From: Cherax quadricarinatus
Lineage: Eukaryota > Arthropoda > Malacostraca > Decapoda > Parastacidae
Assembly (NCBI RefSeq): GCF_038502225.1
Contig: NW_027195391.1
Coordinates: 1-64,000 of the forward strand
Direction: 5' to 3'
Length of the DNA: 64,000 nucleotides
Notes under the pieces: generated by a model
Told to the model about the DNA's origin: nothing
Database searches by the model: none
What the model saw: only the letters and a program-made list of their open reading frames with translations
Made by a program: the position numbers and the translations under genes
Shown here: piece by piece, positions 10,799-22,847 of the stretch
Position numbering within the stretch: position 1 is the stretch's first letter
Layout of the letters: the number at the start of each line of letters is the position of its first letter

Positions 10799-12018
10799 AT
10801 GTTGTTGTTGTTTGGTATTCTGTTCTTATGTTGCAGTACTAGTTGTTATTGTTTGGTATTCTGTTCTTATGTTGCAACACTAGTTGTTATTGTTTGGTAT
10901 TCTGTTCTTATGTTGCAGTACTAGTTGTTGTTGTTTGGTATTCTGTTCTTATGTTGCAACACTAGTTGTTATTGTTTGGGATTCTGTTCTTATGTTGCAG
11001 TACTAGTTGTTGTTGTTTGGTATTCTGTTCTTATGTTGCAACACTAGTTGTTATTGTTTGGTATTCTGTTCTTATGTTGCAGTACTAGTTGTTGTTGTTT
11101 GGTATTCTGTTCTTATGTTGCAACACTAGTTGTTATTGTTTGGTATTCTGTTCTTATGTTGCAACACTAGTTGTTGTTGTTTGGTATTCTGTTCTTATGT
11201 TGCAGTACTAGTTGTTATTGTTTGGTATTCTGTTCTTATGTTGCAGTACTAGTTGTTATTGTTTGGTATTCTGCTCTTATGTTGCAGTACTAGTTCTTAT
11301 TGTTTGGTATTCTGTTCTTATGTTGCAGTACTAGTTCTTGTTGTTTGGTATTCTGCTCTTATGTTGCAGTACTAGTTCTTATTGTTTGGTATTCTGTTCT
11401 TATGTTGCAGTACTAGTTCTTATTGTTTGGTATTCTGTTCTTATGTTGCAACACTAGTTCTTATTGTTTGGTATTCTGTTCTTATGTTGCAGTACTAGTT
11501 GTTGTTGTTTGGTATTCTGCAACACTAGTTCTTGTTGTTTGGTATTCTGCTCTTATGTTGCAGTACTAGTTGTTATTGTTTGGTATTCTGTTCTTATGTT
11601 GCAACACTAGTTGTTATTGTTTGGTATTCTGTTCTTATGTTGCAACACTAGTTGTTATTGTTTGGTATTCTGTTCTTATGTTGCAACACTAGTTGTTATT
11701 GTTTGGTATTCTGTTCTTATGTTGCAACACTAGTTGTTATTGTTTGGTATTCTGTATAGTTCTTATTGTTTGGTATTCTGTTCTTCTGTTCTTATTCTGT
11801 TCTTATGTTGCAACACTAGTTGTTGTTGTTTGGTATTCTGTTCTTATGTTGCAACACTAGTTGTTATTGTTTGGTATTCTGTTCTTATGTTGCAGTACTA
11901 GTTGTTATTGTTTGGTATTCTGCTCTTATGTTGCAGTACTAGTTCTTATTGTTTGGTATTCTGTTCTTATGTTGCAGTACTAGTTGTTATTGTTTGGTAT
12001 TCTGTTCTTATGTTGCAA
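10799..12018. repeat. 41-bp satellite, about 30 copies, with an 82-bp dimer phase
   Basis: The 41-bp unit contains TTTGGTATTCTGTTCTTATG and ends in GCAACACTAG or GCAGTACTAG. From about 10836 to 11165 the two end types alternate strictly, giving an 82-bp higher-order unit; later the order is irregular. Truncated copies occur near 11510-11530 and 11755-11810. Between 10560 and 10798 lies unique sequence with a C11 run. Confidence 0.96.
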
Positions 12019-12020
12019 CA

Positions 12021-12112
12021 ATAATCAGTAAAGCTTTTGAGGCTGTTGACCACGATAAAGAATTTGATATTATTTACTTAGATTTTAGTAAAGCCTTCGA
12101 CAGAGTACCTCA

Positions 12113-12116
<4 letters not shown>
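12021..12116 (+). pseudogene. CR1 reverse transcriptase scrap
   Basis: The plus strand translates to SKAFEAVDHDKEFDIIYLDF followed by SKAFDRVPQ, matching the RT region around the first catalytic Asp of the CR1 element at 52200-55145 (there FEEVDHGNEYDIVYMDFSKA). Only about 95 bp survive, flanked by the 41-bp satellite on one side and a (GTA)n run on the other. Confidence 0.8.

Positions 12117-12174
<58 letters not shown>
12114..12174. repeat. (AGT)n microsatellite
   Basis: About 20 uninterrupted AGT triplets follow directly after the CR1 scrap. Confidence 0.97.
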
Positions 12175-12197
12175 ATGCTAACCCTCAATAAAAATCT

Positions 12198-12222
12198 CAA
12201 CATACATAAGAACATAAGAAAG
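12198..12222 (-). mobile_element. Possible CR1 3'-tail scrap
   Basis: The sequence CATAAGAACATAAGAA equals the 8-bp tail repeat found at the 3' end of the CR1 element at 52026. It is too short to be certain. Confidence 0.35.
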
Positions 12223-12312
12223 GTATATGAATATGCCCTCGTCTGCTACACCTGACGTTACTATATAAGCGCCAGGATCCTTTGAGGCTTTTATGTTTTT
12301 CCAGCTGCTATT

Positions 12313-12533
<221 letters not shown>

Positions 12534-12547
12534 CTGAAGGATTCTGT

Positions 12548-12927
12548 ACGAGGCACGAGTAGGCTCACACCTTGAGTATGCTCCACTTTCTTGGTTCGCC
12601 TGCCCCTCCCCCTCTCATCTGCGACTGCTTGACAGAGTAGAGAACAGAGCAAGACGTCTCATCTCTCGCCTGGATCCATCCTGGATAGATCTGTCATTTC
12701 AGCAGAGCCTTCAACACAGGAGGGATGTGGGTGGCCTTACTGTTATGTACAAGGTCAGTATTGTCAAAGTACCACACTTGGATCCACTTCGAGGACAGCA
12801 TGAAGCAAGCTTCTATACCACAAGACGGGCAGCCAGTAGCAACTTCACTCTGGCTGTACCCTTCTCCATAACATCACTTCATCTGAGATCATTTATTCTG
12901 AGAATGATTCGAGTCTGGCTAGGTGTC
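12548..12927 (+). pseudogene. LINE reverse transcriptase C-terminal remnant (third LINE type)
   Basis: The plus strand, in the frame of GSHLEYAPLSW, reads LDRVENRARRLISRLDPSW, then LQHRRDVGGLTVMYK, then RSFILRMIRVW. This is the conserved region downstream of the RT domain in Jockey/CR1-type LINEs (usually LEYA..W, vQ.RA.rLI, eHRRdv..L...YK, RSF.p...R.WN). It starts next to the AG microsatellite and is cut at about 12927, where family A LINE sequence begins. It differs clearly from families A, B and CR1 in this window. Confidence 0.75.
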
Positions 12928-13600
12928 AGAGTGGGCTCCTGTAACGAGCGGGGTGCCACAGGGATCAGTGCTAGGGTCGGTGCTGTTTCTGGTATTTGTG
13001 AACATGACGAAAAGAATAGACTCCGAAGTGTCCCCATTTGCAGATGATGTGACGATGAGAATCATTCAGGACCCTGTACACTGCGTACGTTAGGCCCATA
13101 TTAGAGTATGCAGCACCAGTTTGGAGCCCTCACCTATCTAAGCATGTAGGGAAACTAGAGAAAGTGCAAAGGTTTGCAACAAGACTAGCCCCGAAGCTAA
13201 GGGATATGTCCTACGAGGAAAGGTTAAGGGAAATCGATCTGACGACACTGGAAGACAGGAGAGATAGGAGGGATATGACAACGACATATAAAATACTGAG
13301 AGGAATCGACAAGGTGGACAGAGACAGGATGTTCCAGAGATGGGACACAGCAACAAGGGGACACAGTTGAAAGTTGAAGGCTCAGATGTACCACAGGGAT
13401 GTTAGGAAGTATTTCTTCAGTCACAGAGTTGTAGGAAGTGGAATAGTCTGGGAAGTGATGTAGTGGAAGCAGGATTCATACATAGCTTTAAGGTGAGGTA
13501 TGATAGAGCTCATAGAGCAGGAAGAGTGACCGAGTAGCGGCTAGTGAAGATGCGGGGCCAGGAGCTGTGACACGACCCCCGCAATCATAACTAGGTGAGT
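12928..13600 (+). pseudogene. LINE family A copy, internally deleted
   Basis: The plus strand starts at VSEWAPVTSGVPQGSVLG, passes FADDVTMRII, then jumps to VRPILEYAAPVWSPHL and continues to the 3' end with EKVQRFATRL, GMSYEERLREI and HSFKVRYDRAH. Compared with the longer copy at 20396-22825, about 110 codons between FADD and RPILEYA are missing. There are stops after the deletion and in the C-terminus. The 3' end (CCCGCAATCATAACTAGGTGAGTAC) matches the family A tail. It is joined directly to a fragment of a different LINE on its 5' side. Confidence 0.85.
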
Positions 13601-13654
13601 ACATTCGTACAGCATTATGATGTCAACGAAATAAAGTCAGTCGATGAAATGAAA

Positions 13655-13762
13655 ATGCTGGCACACAGATGGCCCTCAGCTGGCACACAGATGGCCCTCA
13701 GCTGGCACACAGAAGGCCCTCAGCTGGCACACAGATGGCCCTCAGCTGGCACACAGATAGCT
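13655..13762. repeat. 22-bp minisatellite, about 5 copies
   Basis: The unit GCTGGCACACAGATGGCCCT plus CA is repeated, with single-base variants (AGAAGG, AGATAG) in later copies. Confidence 0.93.
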
Positions 13763-13936
13763 CCAACTTCAACCTGTTCCCTACTTGTATGTCTCACAAC
13801 AATAAAAATGCTTTCAACTGAGCTGATGTAGGTAACAACTCTAAGCTTGTCAATAAAGTTAGGAATCCTTAACTTGCCAATAACTTGTCAATAAAGTTTG
13901 GGATCCTTAACCTAACCTTGTCAAACCCTGTGTAAA

Positions 13937-13948
13937 GAGAGAGAGAGA

Positions 13949-14012
<64 letters not shown>

Positions 14013-14021
14013 AGAGAGAGG
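13937..14021. repeat. (AG)n microsatellite
   Basis: This is AG dinucleotide with a few AAAG interruptions. Confidence 0.96.
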
Positions 14022-14269
14022 GTGGTAGGTAAGTGGGTGCCGGACGGAAGGAGGGTAGGAGGGCAGGAAGAGTCTATATAGTGGTGACTGTCAGGGAGGA
14101 GCCAGTTAGAGCTTTGTGCTGAGCTGAGAGACACTGCGCTCCTCTCAACTCTCTCCATTATTGAGTATTTTGACGATTTTGTTCCCTCAGTTTAACAACT
14201 CAAGAGAAAACCACAAGTAAGTTCATTAATTACTTTTGTATATGACGTGTATACCTGCAGAGAGTTCCG

Positions 14270-14430
<161 letters not shown>

Positions 14431-14639
14431 TTCCAAACTGTGTGTACGAGTTATCGCTGGTAACTTTCCTATATATAATTTTTCACAAAGGAATGGAACT
14501 TTTTTTTTTTAATTCATATAAGTAATTTGTATTTTCGTATAGAATTCACAGCAACGAACAAATTTAGATGCATTTTATTACGGCTTAATTTATTTATATA
14601 AAATTTTATGAGTCTAGAAGGATAAATAACATTTATTTA

Positions 14640-16149
14640 AGACAGTATCAGGCATAATATTCAAACAATGGCAGTATCAGGCACAATATTCAAACAATGA
14701 CAGTATCAGGCACAATATTCAAACAATGGCAGTATCAGGCACAATATTCAAACAATGACAGTATCAGGCACAATATTCAAACAATGGCAGTATCAGGCAC
14801 AATATTCAAACAATGGCAGTATCAGGCACAATATTCAAACAATGGCAGTATCAGACACAATATTCAAACAATGACAGTATCAGGCACAATATTCAAACAA
14901 TGGCAGTATCAGGCATAATATTCAAACAATGGCAGTATCAGGCACAATATTCAAACAATGGCAGTATCAGGCACAATATTCAAACAATGACAGTATCAGG
15001 CACAATATTCAAACAATGACAGTATCAGGCACAATATTCAAACAATGACAGTATCAGGCACAATATTCAAACAATGACAGTATCAGGCACAATATTCAAA
15101 CAATGACAGTATCAGGCACAATATTCAAACAATGGCAGTATCAGGCACAATATTCAAACAATGACAGTATCAGGCACAATATTCAAACAATGGCAGTATC
15201 AGGCACAATATTCAAACAATGACAGTATCAGGCACAATATTCAAACAATGACAGTATCAGGCACAATATTCAAACAATGGCAGTATCAGACACAATATTC
15301 AAACAATGGCAGTATCAGGCACAATATTCAAACAATGGCAGTATCAGGCACAATATTCAAACAATGGCAGTATCAGGCATAATATTCAAACAATGACAGT
15401 ATCAGGCACAATATTCAAACAATGGCAGTATCAGGCACAATATTCAAACAATGACAGTATCAGGCACAATATTCAAACAATGGCAGTATCAGGCACAATA
15501 TTCAAACAATGGCAGTATCAGACACAATATTCAAACAATGGCAGTATCAGGCACAATATTCAAACAATGGCAGTATCAGGCACAATATTCAAACAATGGC
15601 AGTATCAGACACAATATTCAAACAATGGCAGTATCAGGCACAATATTCAAACAATGACAGTATCAGGCACAATATTCAAACAATGGCAGTATCAGACACA
15701 ATATTCAAACAATGGCAGTATCAGGCACAATATTCAAACAATGGCAGTATCAGGCACAATATTCAAACAATGGCAGTATCAGACACAATATTCAAACAAT
15801 GGCAGTATCAGGCACAATATTCAAACAATGACAGTATCAGGCACAATATTCAAACAATGGCAGTATCAGACACAATATTCAAACAATGGCAGTATCAGGC
15901 ACAATATTCAAACAATGGCAGTATCAGGCACAATATTCAAACAATGGCAGTATCAGACACAATATTCAAACAATGGCAGTATCAGGCACAATATTCAAAC
16001 AATGGCAGTATCAGGCACAATATTCAAACAATGGCAGTATCAGGCACAATATTCAAACAATGACAGTATCAGGCACAATATTCAAACAATGACAGTATCA
16101 GGCACAATATTCAAACAATGGCAGTATCAGGCACAATATTCAAACAATG
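14640..16149. repeat. 29-bp satellite, about 52 copies
   Basis: The unit reads GGCAGTATCAGGCACAATAT followed by TCAAACAAT. Variants sit at two sites: GGCAG/GACAG and AGGCAC/AGACAC (rarely AGGCAT). Between about 15511 and 15975 the variants repeat with a six-unit (174-bp) period. The unit has no stop in any plus-strand frame, so overlapping frames of up to 342 codons appear; they are not genes. Confidence 0.97.
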
Positions 16150-16164
16150 GTTTCTTGGCTTTTA

Positions 16165-16440
16165 CTATGAGTTTTAGATTTTATTTTGATTATAAATCCA
16201 GACGATTAGTAACCCAGAACAACCCATGTAAGTTACACTGTGTGGCTAGATGTCAAATAAGATCCTTAGGTCTTCTTGGGCACGGTGTGACCCGCAGTAG
16301 TCTAACACCCAGACACCTATTTACTGGTAGGTGAATCAGGGCAACAAGTATATGCAAATCAACGTCCCCACTCTCTCCGAGATCGAACCAATGTCTCGTG
16401 GGTGAGTCTGAAGCACTACCACTGAGCCACTGGCTGGAGA
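16165..16440 (-). mobile_element. tRNA-derived SINE (copy 1)
   Basis: On the minus strand the head reads GTGGCTCAGTGGTAGTGC (A box, 16413-16430) and, about 35 bp on, TTGGTTCGATCTC (B box, about 16379-16391), as in a tRNA-type RNA polymerase III promoter. The body holds a core (TAGGTGTCTGGGTGTTA in this orientation) shared with the SINE at 48822-49185. The A-rich end near 16165-16195 could be its 3' tail. It directly abuts the 29-bp satellite. This is not a functional tRNA gene, because no full cloverleaf is seen. Confidence 0.72.
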
Positions 16441-16924
16441 GAGCAGCAGGGGCACACTGTTTAAAATGCTCGCCACGGGGCCAAGAGATCACTGGAGGAG
16501 GTCAACAACACGGTTGAGTCACAAGATATGTTAATGCTTCTTCATTCTTAGGTTGTTAATCAAGTGGAATGATCTTATTGGTGAGGTATGACAGTATGAG
16601 TAGGCATGTAAACACGACTCGCTGAGTTTATATTTGTTAAGTACAAAATGATGGTAATGCAAATATAACAAGGTAATATCAGACTTCTGGGACACAGAAA
16701 TACAAATCATTGCTTAGCAGAAACATGACGTGAGGACACGACATGAAACACGTCAGAGTGCGAGATAGTATAATACTGTATATAATTAACATACATTCAT
16801 CACATAGCGTATACCTACAGCTAATTCGGATGTAGATAAATATGAGGGACAAAGAATAATGCAGTGTTTATGTAATGACGTATGCAGTTTAACATATCTA
16901 ACTTATACATGCTTATAATGTATA
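16441..16924. other. Unique AT-rich sequence, nothing recognised
   Basis: There is no long frame, repeat array or known element visible in this stretch. Confidence 0.6.
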
Positions 16925-17545
16925 TATGAGGTCAAATACTTGTACACGATGTACACATGAGATCAGTTACATGTGCACACGAGGTTGTGACGTACTAGGG
17001 AGTGATGTACGTGCACGCGGCTTGGAGACTTAAACGGGAGAGCTGTTGCACTCTTGCACACAAAGTTATGACGCATACACCAGAAGTTATACTTGCGTGG
17101 TTAGAACAGTTACACACATACACAAGGTCATAGCATACACAGCAGATCAGTTAGGTGTTTTCAAAATCTTATAACGTACACACAAACGCAATTGTGTGCA
17201 CATACAAGGTAATGACGTACACAGTAAAGTAGTTACGTCCAGAGGCAATGTTACAACGTACTCTGGAGAGTACCTCAGACGAGGTAACGACGTACACAGT
17301 AGGACATGGACACATAATACGAGGTTATAACGTAAACAAGACAGCAGGTACACATACACACAAAGTTTTGACGTACACAGGCGAGTATCTGCACATCCAT
17401 ACGACGTTTTGATGTAAACAGTAGAGTAGAGACATCCTACATACGAGGTTATGATGTATTCAGTAGAATAGGTACACTTATACGTGATGTATATAAGTGT
17501 ACCTACTGTATACATACATACGAGATAAGGACGTACACAGGAACA
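16925..17545. repeat. Ancient degenerate ~50-60-bp tandem repeat
   Basis: The motif (T)ACGAGGTTATGACGTACACAG followed by AGTA..GGTACACATACA recurs about ten times with heavy divergence (for example near 16972, 17208, 17278, 17319, 17364 and 17441). Periods vary because of indels. A frame of 175 codons on the minus strand across this array shows no family features and I treat it as chance. Confidence 0.7.
17469..17505. other. Perfect 14-bp inverted repeat with 9-nt loop
   Basis: TAGGTACACTTATA and TATAAGTGTACCTA are exact reverse complements separated by CGTGATGTA. The structure lies inside the ancient repeat and looks like a local inverted duplication of one unit. Confidence 0.9.
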
Positions 17546-18015
17546 CGCAAGATTGCTAACCTTGTGAGTGTTCTGCCAGGCACTCTCATCCTCCCTCCAT
17601 ACCAAAAATACTATGAAATCCATCCTGTGTTCTTGTGTGTTGGAATATGAGAAGAAAATATCCACCCTGTGCATGCAGTTTTTTTCTCACTGTGAAACTA
17701 ATACACACTAGCCTAGTAAATATTGCCGATGTATCATATTATTGATGATATACAATATTGATGATATGTAATACAGACAGGTTGAAGGATAAAATATGTG
17801 CAACACCTGGGTATATTTATTTCCGAAAGGTTTAGCCAGCACAAGACGTTTCATCAATCAAACACAGTTGAATGTAACAGTATAGACGAAAGATGTAATT
17901 TCGATGTGAGCAGTTCGTCAGAACTGGTGGGAGGTGGTCAGTCCCTCAAGCATGAGACTTGGGGCAAGAAATTATATTCTGGAGCAGAAGTGAGGTGAAG
18001 CAGCTGGAGGTGATG
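17546..18015. other. Unique sequence, nothing recognised
   Basis: No coding frame of note and no repeat apart from short ATTGATGATAT duplications near 17740-17770. Confidence 0.6.
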
Positions 18016-18185
18016 TTACAGGTGAGAGTGGCATGTCAAGAGTTGTAAGAGTCTTTCCCGATGTGGCATGTCTGACATTGTTGCTGTTTGTATGACTGAT
18101 TCTGTGTGTGGCAGTGACATTCTGTGGCAATGATGCTGTGTGACAATGATACTGTAACAGTGATATTGTATGTGACAGTGATACT
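18016..18185. repeat. Diverged 20-bp repeat (left remnant)
   Basis: Degenerate copies of the GTGACAGTGATACTGTGTG type are related to the clean array at 22919-23400. They lie immediately 3' of the LINE cluster, consistent with the cluster having landed in this repeat. Confidence 0.6.
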
Positions 18186-18697
18186 GTGTGTGCTTATCTA
18201 ATTCATCTAATTTTGGTTGCAGTGCTCGAGTCATAGTTCCTGGTCCCACCTTTGCACTGGTCGCTACTAGGTCCACCCTCTCCCTGCTCCATGAAATTAA
18301 TCATACCTCTTCTTAAAGCTATGTTTGGATCCAGCCTCCATTACATCACTCTCCAGACTGTTCCACATCCTGACAACTCTATGACAGAAGAAATACTTCC
18401 TAACATAAGTGTGACTCATCTGATTATTCAACTTCCAGTTGTGGCCCCTTGTTTCCGTGTCCCCTCTCTGGAACATCCTGTCTCTGTCCGCCTTATCTAT
18501 TCCACGCAGTATCTTGCATGTCTTTATCATGTGTTCCCTTCTGTTCTCCAGTGTCGTCAGTCCGATTTCCCTCAACCTTTCATGGTACGACATTCCCCTG
18601 AGCTCTGGAACTAGCCTTGTTGCAAACCTTTGTACTTTCTCTAACTTCTTGACGTGCTTGACCAGGTGTGGGTTCCAAACTGGTGCTGCATACTCCA
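18186..18697 (-). pseudogene. LINE family A, 5'-truncated 3' end
   Basis: The minus strand encodes LEYAAPVWNPHLVKHVKKLE, VQRFATRLVPELRG, YHERLREIGLTTLENRRE and KYFFCHRVVRMWNSLE, the C-terminal domain of family A, followed by the family 3' untranslated region. The upstream part of the element is missing: its 5' end abuts a (GT)n run. The roughly 135-codon coding part has no obvious stop but lacks endonuclease and RT. Frames that add poly-His/Thr from the microsatellite are spurious extensions. Confidence 0.88.
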
Positions 18698-18750
<53 letters not shown>

Positions 18751-18765
18751 TGTGTGTGTGTGTTC
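18698..18765. repeat. (GT)n microsatellite between two LINE pieces
   Basis: A GT run with one TTTT interruption. It lies at the 3' tail of the LINE piece on its right and at the 5' truncation point of the LINE piece on its left. Confidence 0.96.
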
Positions 18766-18865
18766 ACCTGTTTGTATTCATTTGTTTGTGGTTGTATGGA
18801 TCAAAATTCAGTTCCTCGTCCCTCCTGTCCACTGGCCGATACAGAGTTAACTCTGTCCTGGCCAT
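18766..18865 (-). mobile_element. LINE family A 3'-end scrap
   Basis: TTCACCTGTTTGTATTCATT and the following GTGGTTGTATGGATCAAAATTC match, with divergence, the tail plus 3' untranslated region of family A (compare 20318-20400). No coding part remains. Confidence 0.7.
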
Positions 18866-19494
18866 ATCACACTTTCTCATATCTATGTATACCGTATTTT
18901 ACGATTAACAAAGTCTCCGGTGTCGAGGACTCCCACTAATTCTGACTGGCTAAATTTAAGAAAAAAAAAAGAAACTCGTGCTTAAATTTACATGAAACTG
19001 CTTAAAAACCCGCATTAACACTATTAGTTACAAAAATAACACATTATGCATAGCTCTCACTCAACGGTATACAGATAATTATTCTAGATCTGCTAAATAC
19101 CAATCAACCATCTGTACCTCGGCAGTGTGTAGCTTCTTTCTTGTTGACATTGGTCATGTTCTCTTCTGCTCACTCTCTGGATGCTGCAAGTTGATGCAAA
19201 TGGCGGTTTTGTGCATTACTACCCTATATCGGTATGTTATTGGAACCCCTTTTAATATACCACAATTTTATTCTTGCTTTTCATGTCTGATATGATCAGT
19301 TAATATCGGGATAGTTTGAGGTGTATAAAATTTTATTACCAGTTGGTTTGATGGTAAACAGGTAAACTAGACACCTGGAACTAACCTTAGTCGATCCGAC
19401 TCCTTCGCCTTAGCTTACATTACTATCTAGTACGGAAACACTTTTCTAGGCGTAAGTTGAGGCCTATGAGTAACGTAAACGTCCAGTAGCACTT
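18866..19494. other. Unique AT-rich sequence, nothing recognised
   Basis: Contains an A10 run at 18960. No frame or repeat supports a call. Confidence 0.55.
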
Positions 19495-20296
19495 GTCAGA
19501 ACAATCGTTCAACTTATCCAGGTTCATTTGTCTTCCCTGGTCTGCTCCTGCTTATGATTTAATCATTAATTTGAAGTCATCTGCGAACATGGGCACATCT
19601 GACTCAATTTCTTATGTACTGGTCCAAAAATTGACCCTTGTGGGACCCCACTCGTCACATTAGCCCATTCTGGCACCTATATGATTAAAAACCAAAAGCT
19701 TACTGTTTCTTTCCTTTCAACTATTCCTTGATTCACTGTTATAGTGTAGATGTTTCCTTGTTATTCTTGCTTCTCTAGTTTTTATCCTAGTCTCTTATGA
19801 GGTCCTAAATTAAACTATTGTTTTCTCAATCAAAAATATGAAGTTCACAACCCCCCCCTCTCACTCCTGTCTAACTTTCATTATTTTATCATAGAATTCT
19901 AGCAGATTTTGTGAGGCAGGATTTACCGTTTCTAGAACCAAGCTGGTTCTTGTCTGTGAAACCTCTCCAGCAGCTCCAGTGCTCTTCTGATAATCTTCTC
20001 CAGAATCTTACGTACTGTGACTCTGGCCTATACTTTCATTCTGCCTCTTTGACCGATTTTTTAAATGTCTGGACTTCACTTGCTGTTTCCCAGGCATCTA
20101 ACTACTGCCCTGTTTCAAATGACTTGAAAATTGCTGCTAATGGTTCACAAAGTTCATGTGGTCCCTCTCTCAGAATCCACCGAGAGAGGTTGTCTGGCCC
20201 CATGATCTTCGAAGTAAATGGCTCGCCAAGTAGTTTCTTCACCTCTCATCCCATAGTGTGTATTGTGGCCAGTACTTGTTGGTGCACTCTCCCTCT
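19495..20296 (-). pseudogene. Heavily decayed LINE family A RT
   Basis: The minus strand keeps recognisable blocks of family A RT, in reverse order along the plus strand: the region around GPDN..WILREGP (about 20180), the block before it around 20010 (RILEKIIRR-like), LLEFYDKI (about 19890), the GVPQGS region (about 19640) and the FADDFKL region (about 19580). Many stops and indels separate them. This is an older copy than the one starting at 20297, which sits directly on its right. Confidence 0.72.
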
Positions 20297-22847
20297 CTGA
20301 CTACCAATGTGTGTGTGTACTCACCTATTTGTACTCACCTATTTGTGGTTGCAGGGGTCGAGTCTTAGCTCCTGGCCCCGCCTCTTCACCGGTTGCTACT
20401 GGGCCCTCTCTCTCCCCGCTCCATGAGCTTTATCAAATCTCGTCTTAAAACTGTGTATGGTTCCTGCCTCCACTACGTCATTTTCTAGGCTATTCCACTG
20501 CCTTACAACTCTATGACTGAAGAAATACTTCCTACTATCTCTCTGACTCATTTGTGTCTTCAACTTCCAATTGTGGCCTCTTGTTTCTGTGTCCCCTCCC
20601 TGGAACATCCTGTCTTTGTCCACCTTGTCTATTCCACGCAGTATTTTATATGTCGTTATCATGTCTCCCCTGACCCTCCTGTCCTCCAGTGTCGTCAGGC
20701 CGATTTCCCTTAATCTTTCTTCATAGGACATTCCCCTTAGCTCTGGAACTAATCTTGTCGCAAACCTTTGTACTTTCTCTAGTTTCTTGACGTGCTTTAT
20801 CAAGTGCGGGTTCCAAACAGGTGCTGCATACTCCAGTATGGGCCTGACATACACGGTGTACAGTGTCTTGAATGATTCCTTACTAAGGTATCGGAATGCT
20901 GTTCTCAGGTTTGCCAGGCGCCCATATGCTGCAGCAGTTATCTGATTGATGTGTGCTTCCGGAGACATGCTCGGTGTTATACTCACCCCAAGATCTTTCT
21001 CCTTGAGTGAGGTTTGCAGTCTTTGGCCACCTAGCCTATACTCTGTCTGTGGTCTTCTGTGCCCTTCCCCTATCTTCATGACTTTGCATTTGGCAGGATT
21101 AAATTCGAGAAGCCATTTGCTGGACCAGGTGTCCAGTCTGTCCAGGTCTCTTTGAAGTCCTGCCTGATCCTCATCAGATTTAATTCTCCTCATTAACTTC
21201 ACATCATCTGCAAACAGGGACACTTCTGAGTCTAACCCTTCCATCATGTCGTTCACATATACCAAAAATAGCACTGGTCCTAGGACCGACCCCTGTGGGA
21301 CCCCGCTCGTCACAGGTGCCCACTGTGATACATCATTACGTACCATGACTCGTTGTTGCCTCCCTGTCAGGTATTCTCTGATCCATTGCAGTGCCCTTCC
21401 TGTTATATGCGCCTGATGCTCTAGCTTCTGCACTAATCTCTTGTGAGGAACTGTGTCAAAGGCCTTCTTGCAGTCCAAGAAGATGCAATCAACCCACCCC
21501 TCTCTCTCTTGTCTTACTTCTGTTATTTTATCATAAAACTCCAGAAGGTTTGTGACACAAGATTTGCCTTCCGTGAATCCGTGCTGGTTGGCATTTATAC
21601 TCTTGTTTCGTTCCAGGTGCTCCACCACTCTCCTTCTGATAATCTTCTCCATAATTTTGCATACTATACACGTCAATGACACAGGTCTATAGTTTAGTGC
21701 CTCTTTTCTGTCTCCTTTTTTAAAAATGGGAACTACATTTGCCGTCTTCCATACCTCAGGTAGTTGCCCAGTTTCCAGGGACGTGTTGAAGATTGTGGTA
21801 AGTGGCACGCACAACATATCTGCTCCCTCTCTAAGGACCCACGGGGAGATGTTGTCCGGTCCCATTGCCTTTGAGGTATCGATGTCCCTTAGCAGTTTCT
21901 TCACCTCCTCCTCATCTGTATGTATGTCGTCCAACACTTGTTGGTGTATTCCTTGCTGGTGTCCCCATCTGGTCTGTCCCCCCAGAGTCCTTCCTGTCTC
22001 TACTGTAAATACTTCCTTAAATCTTGTGTTGAGCTCCTCACATACCTCTTGATCGTTTCTTGTGAGTTCTCCACCTTCTTTCCTCAGCCTTATCACCTGG
22101 TCCTTGACTGTTGTCTTCCTCCTAATGTGGCTATACAGCAGTTTCGGGTCAGATTTGACTTTCGATGCTATGTCATTTTCATACTGTCGCTGGGCCTCCC
22201 TCCTTATCTGTGCATACTCGTTTCTGGCTCTTCTACTAATCTCCTTGTTTTCCTGGGTCCTATGCCTCCTGTACCTTTTCCATTCTCTGTTGCACTTAGT
22301 TTTTGCCTCCCTACACCTTCGGGTAAACCAAGGACTCGTTTTGGTCTTCCTATTATTTCTGTTTCCCTTGGGAACAAAACTTTCCTCTGCCTCCTTGCCC
22401 TTTGTTGCCACATATTCCATCATCTCGTTTACTGATTTTCCTACCATTTCTCTGTCCCACTGAACCTCCTGCAGGAAGTTTCTCATACCTGTGTAGTCCC
22501 CCCTTTTATAGTTTGGCCTGTCCCCTTCAGTTCCTGTTACCTTCTCCACTTGTAACTCTACTATATAGTCAAAACTCAGAACCACATGATCGCTAGCTCC
22601 AAGGGGCCTCTCGTAAGTGATGTCCTCAATGTCTGAACTGCTCAGGGTGAACACAAGATCCAGTCTTGCTGGTTCATCCTCCCCTCTCTCTCTGGTTGTG
22701 TCCTTGACATGTTGATGCATGAGGTTTTCAAGTACCACATCCATCATCTTGGCTCTCCATGTTTCGGGACCCCCATGTGGCTCCAGGTTTTCCCAGTCGA
22801 TCTCCCTGTGGTTGAAATCGCCCATTACCAGTAACTTTGCTCTGCTC

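Noticed and set aside
12727..13047. 106-codon plus-strand frame as an independent gene
   Set aside because: It crosses the junction between two LINE fragments, and part of it is out of frame with the family A RT.
16379..16430. Functional tRNA gene on the minus strand
   Set aside because: A and B boxes are present, but I cannot fold a full cloverleaf and the sequence continues into a SINE body.
17147..17674. 175-codon minus-strand frame, Tyr/Cys/Thr-rich
   Set aside because: It covers the degenerate ~50-60-bp repeat; there are no recognisable motifs and composition follows the repeat.
18439..18939. Plus-strand frames with poly-Cys/Val across the (GT)n run
   Set aside because: Antisense shadow of LINE A plus microsatellite.
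21920..22463. Plus-strand frames of 133-171 codons inside LINE A
   Set aside because: They lie antisense to the intact 809-codon LINE frame.
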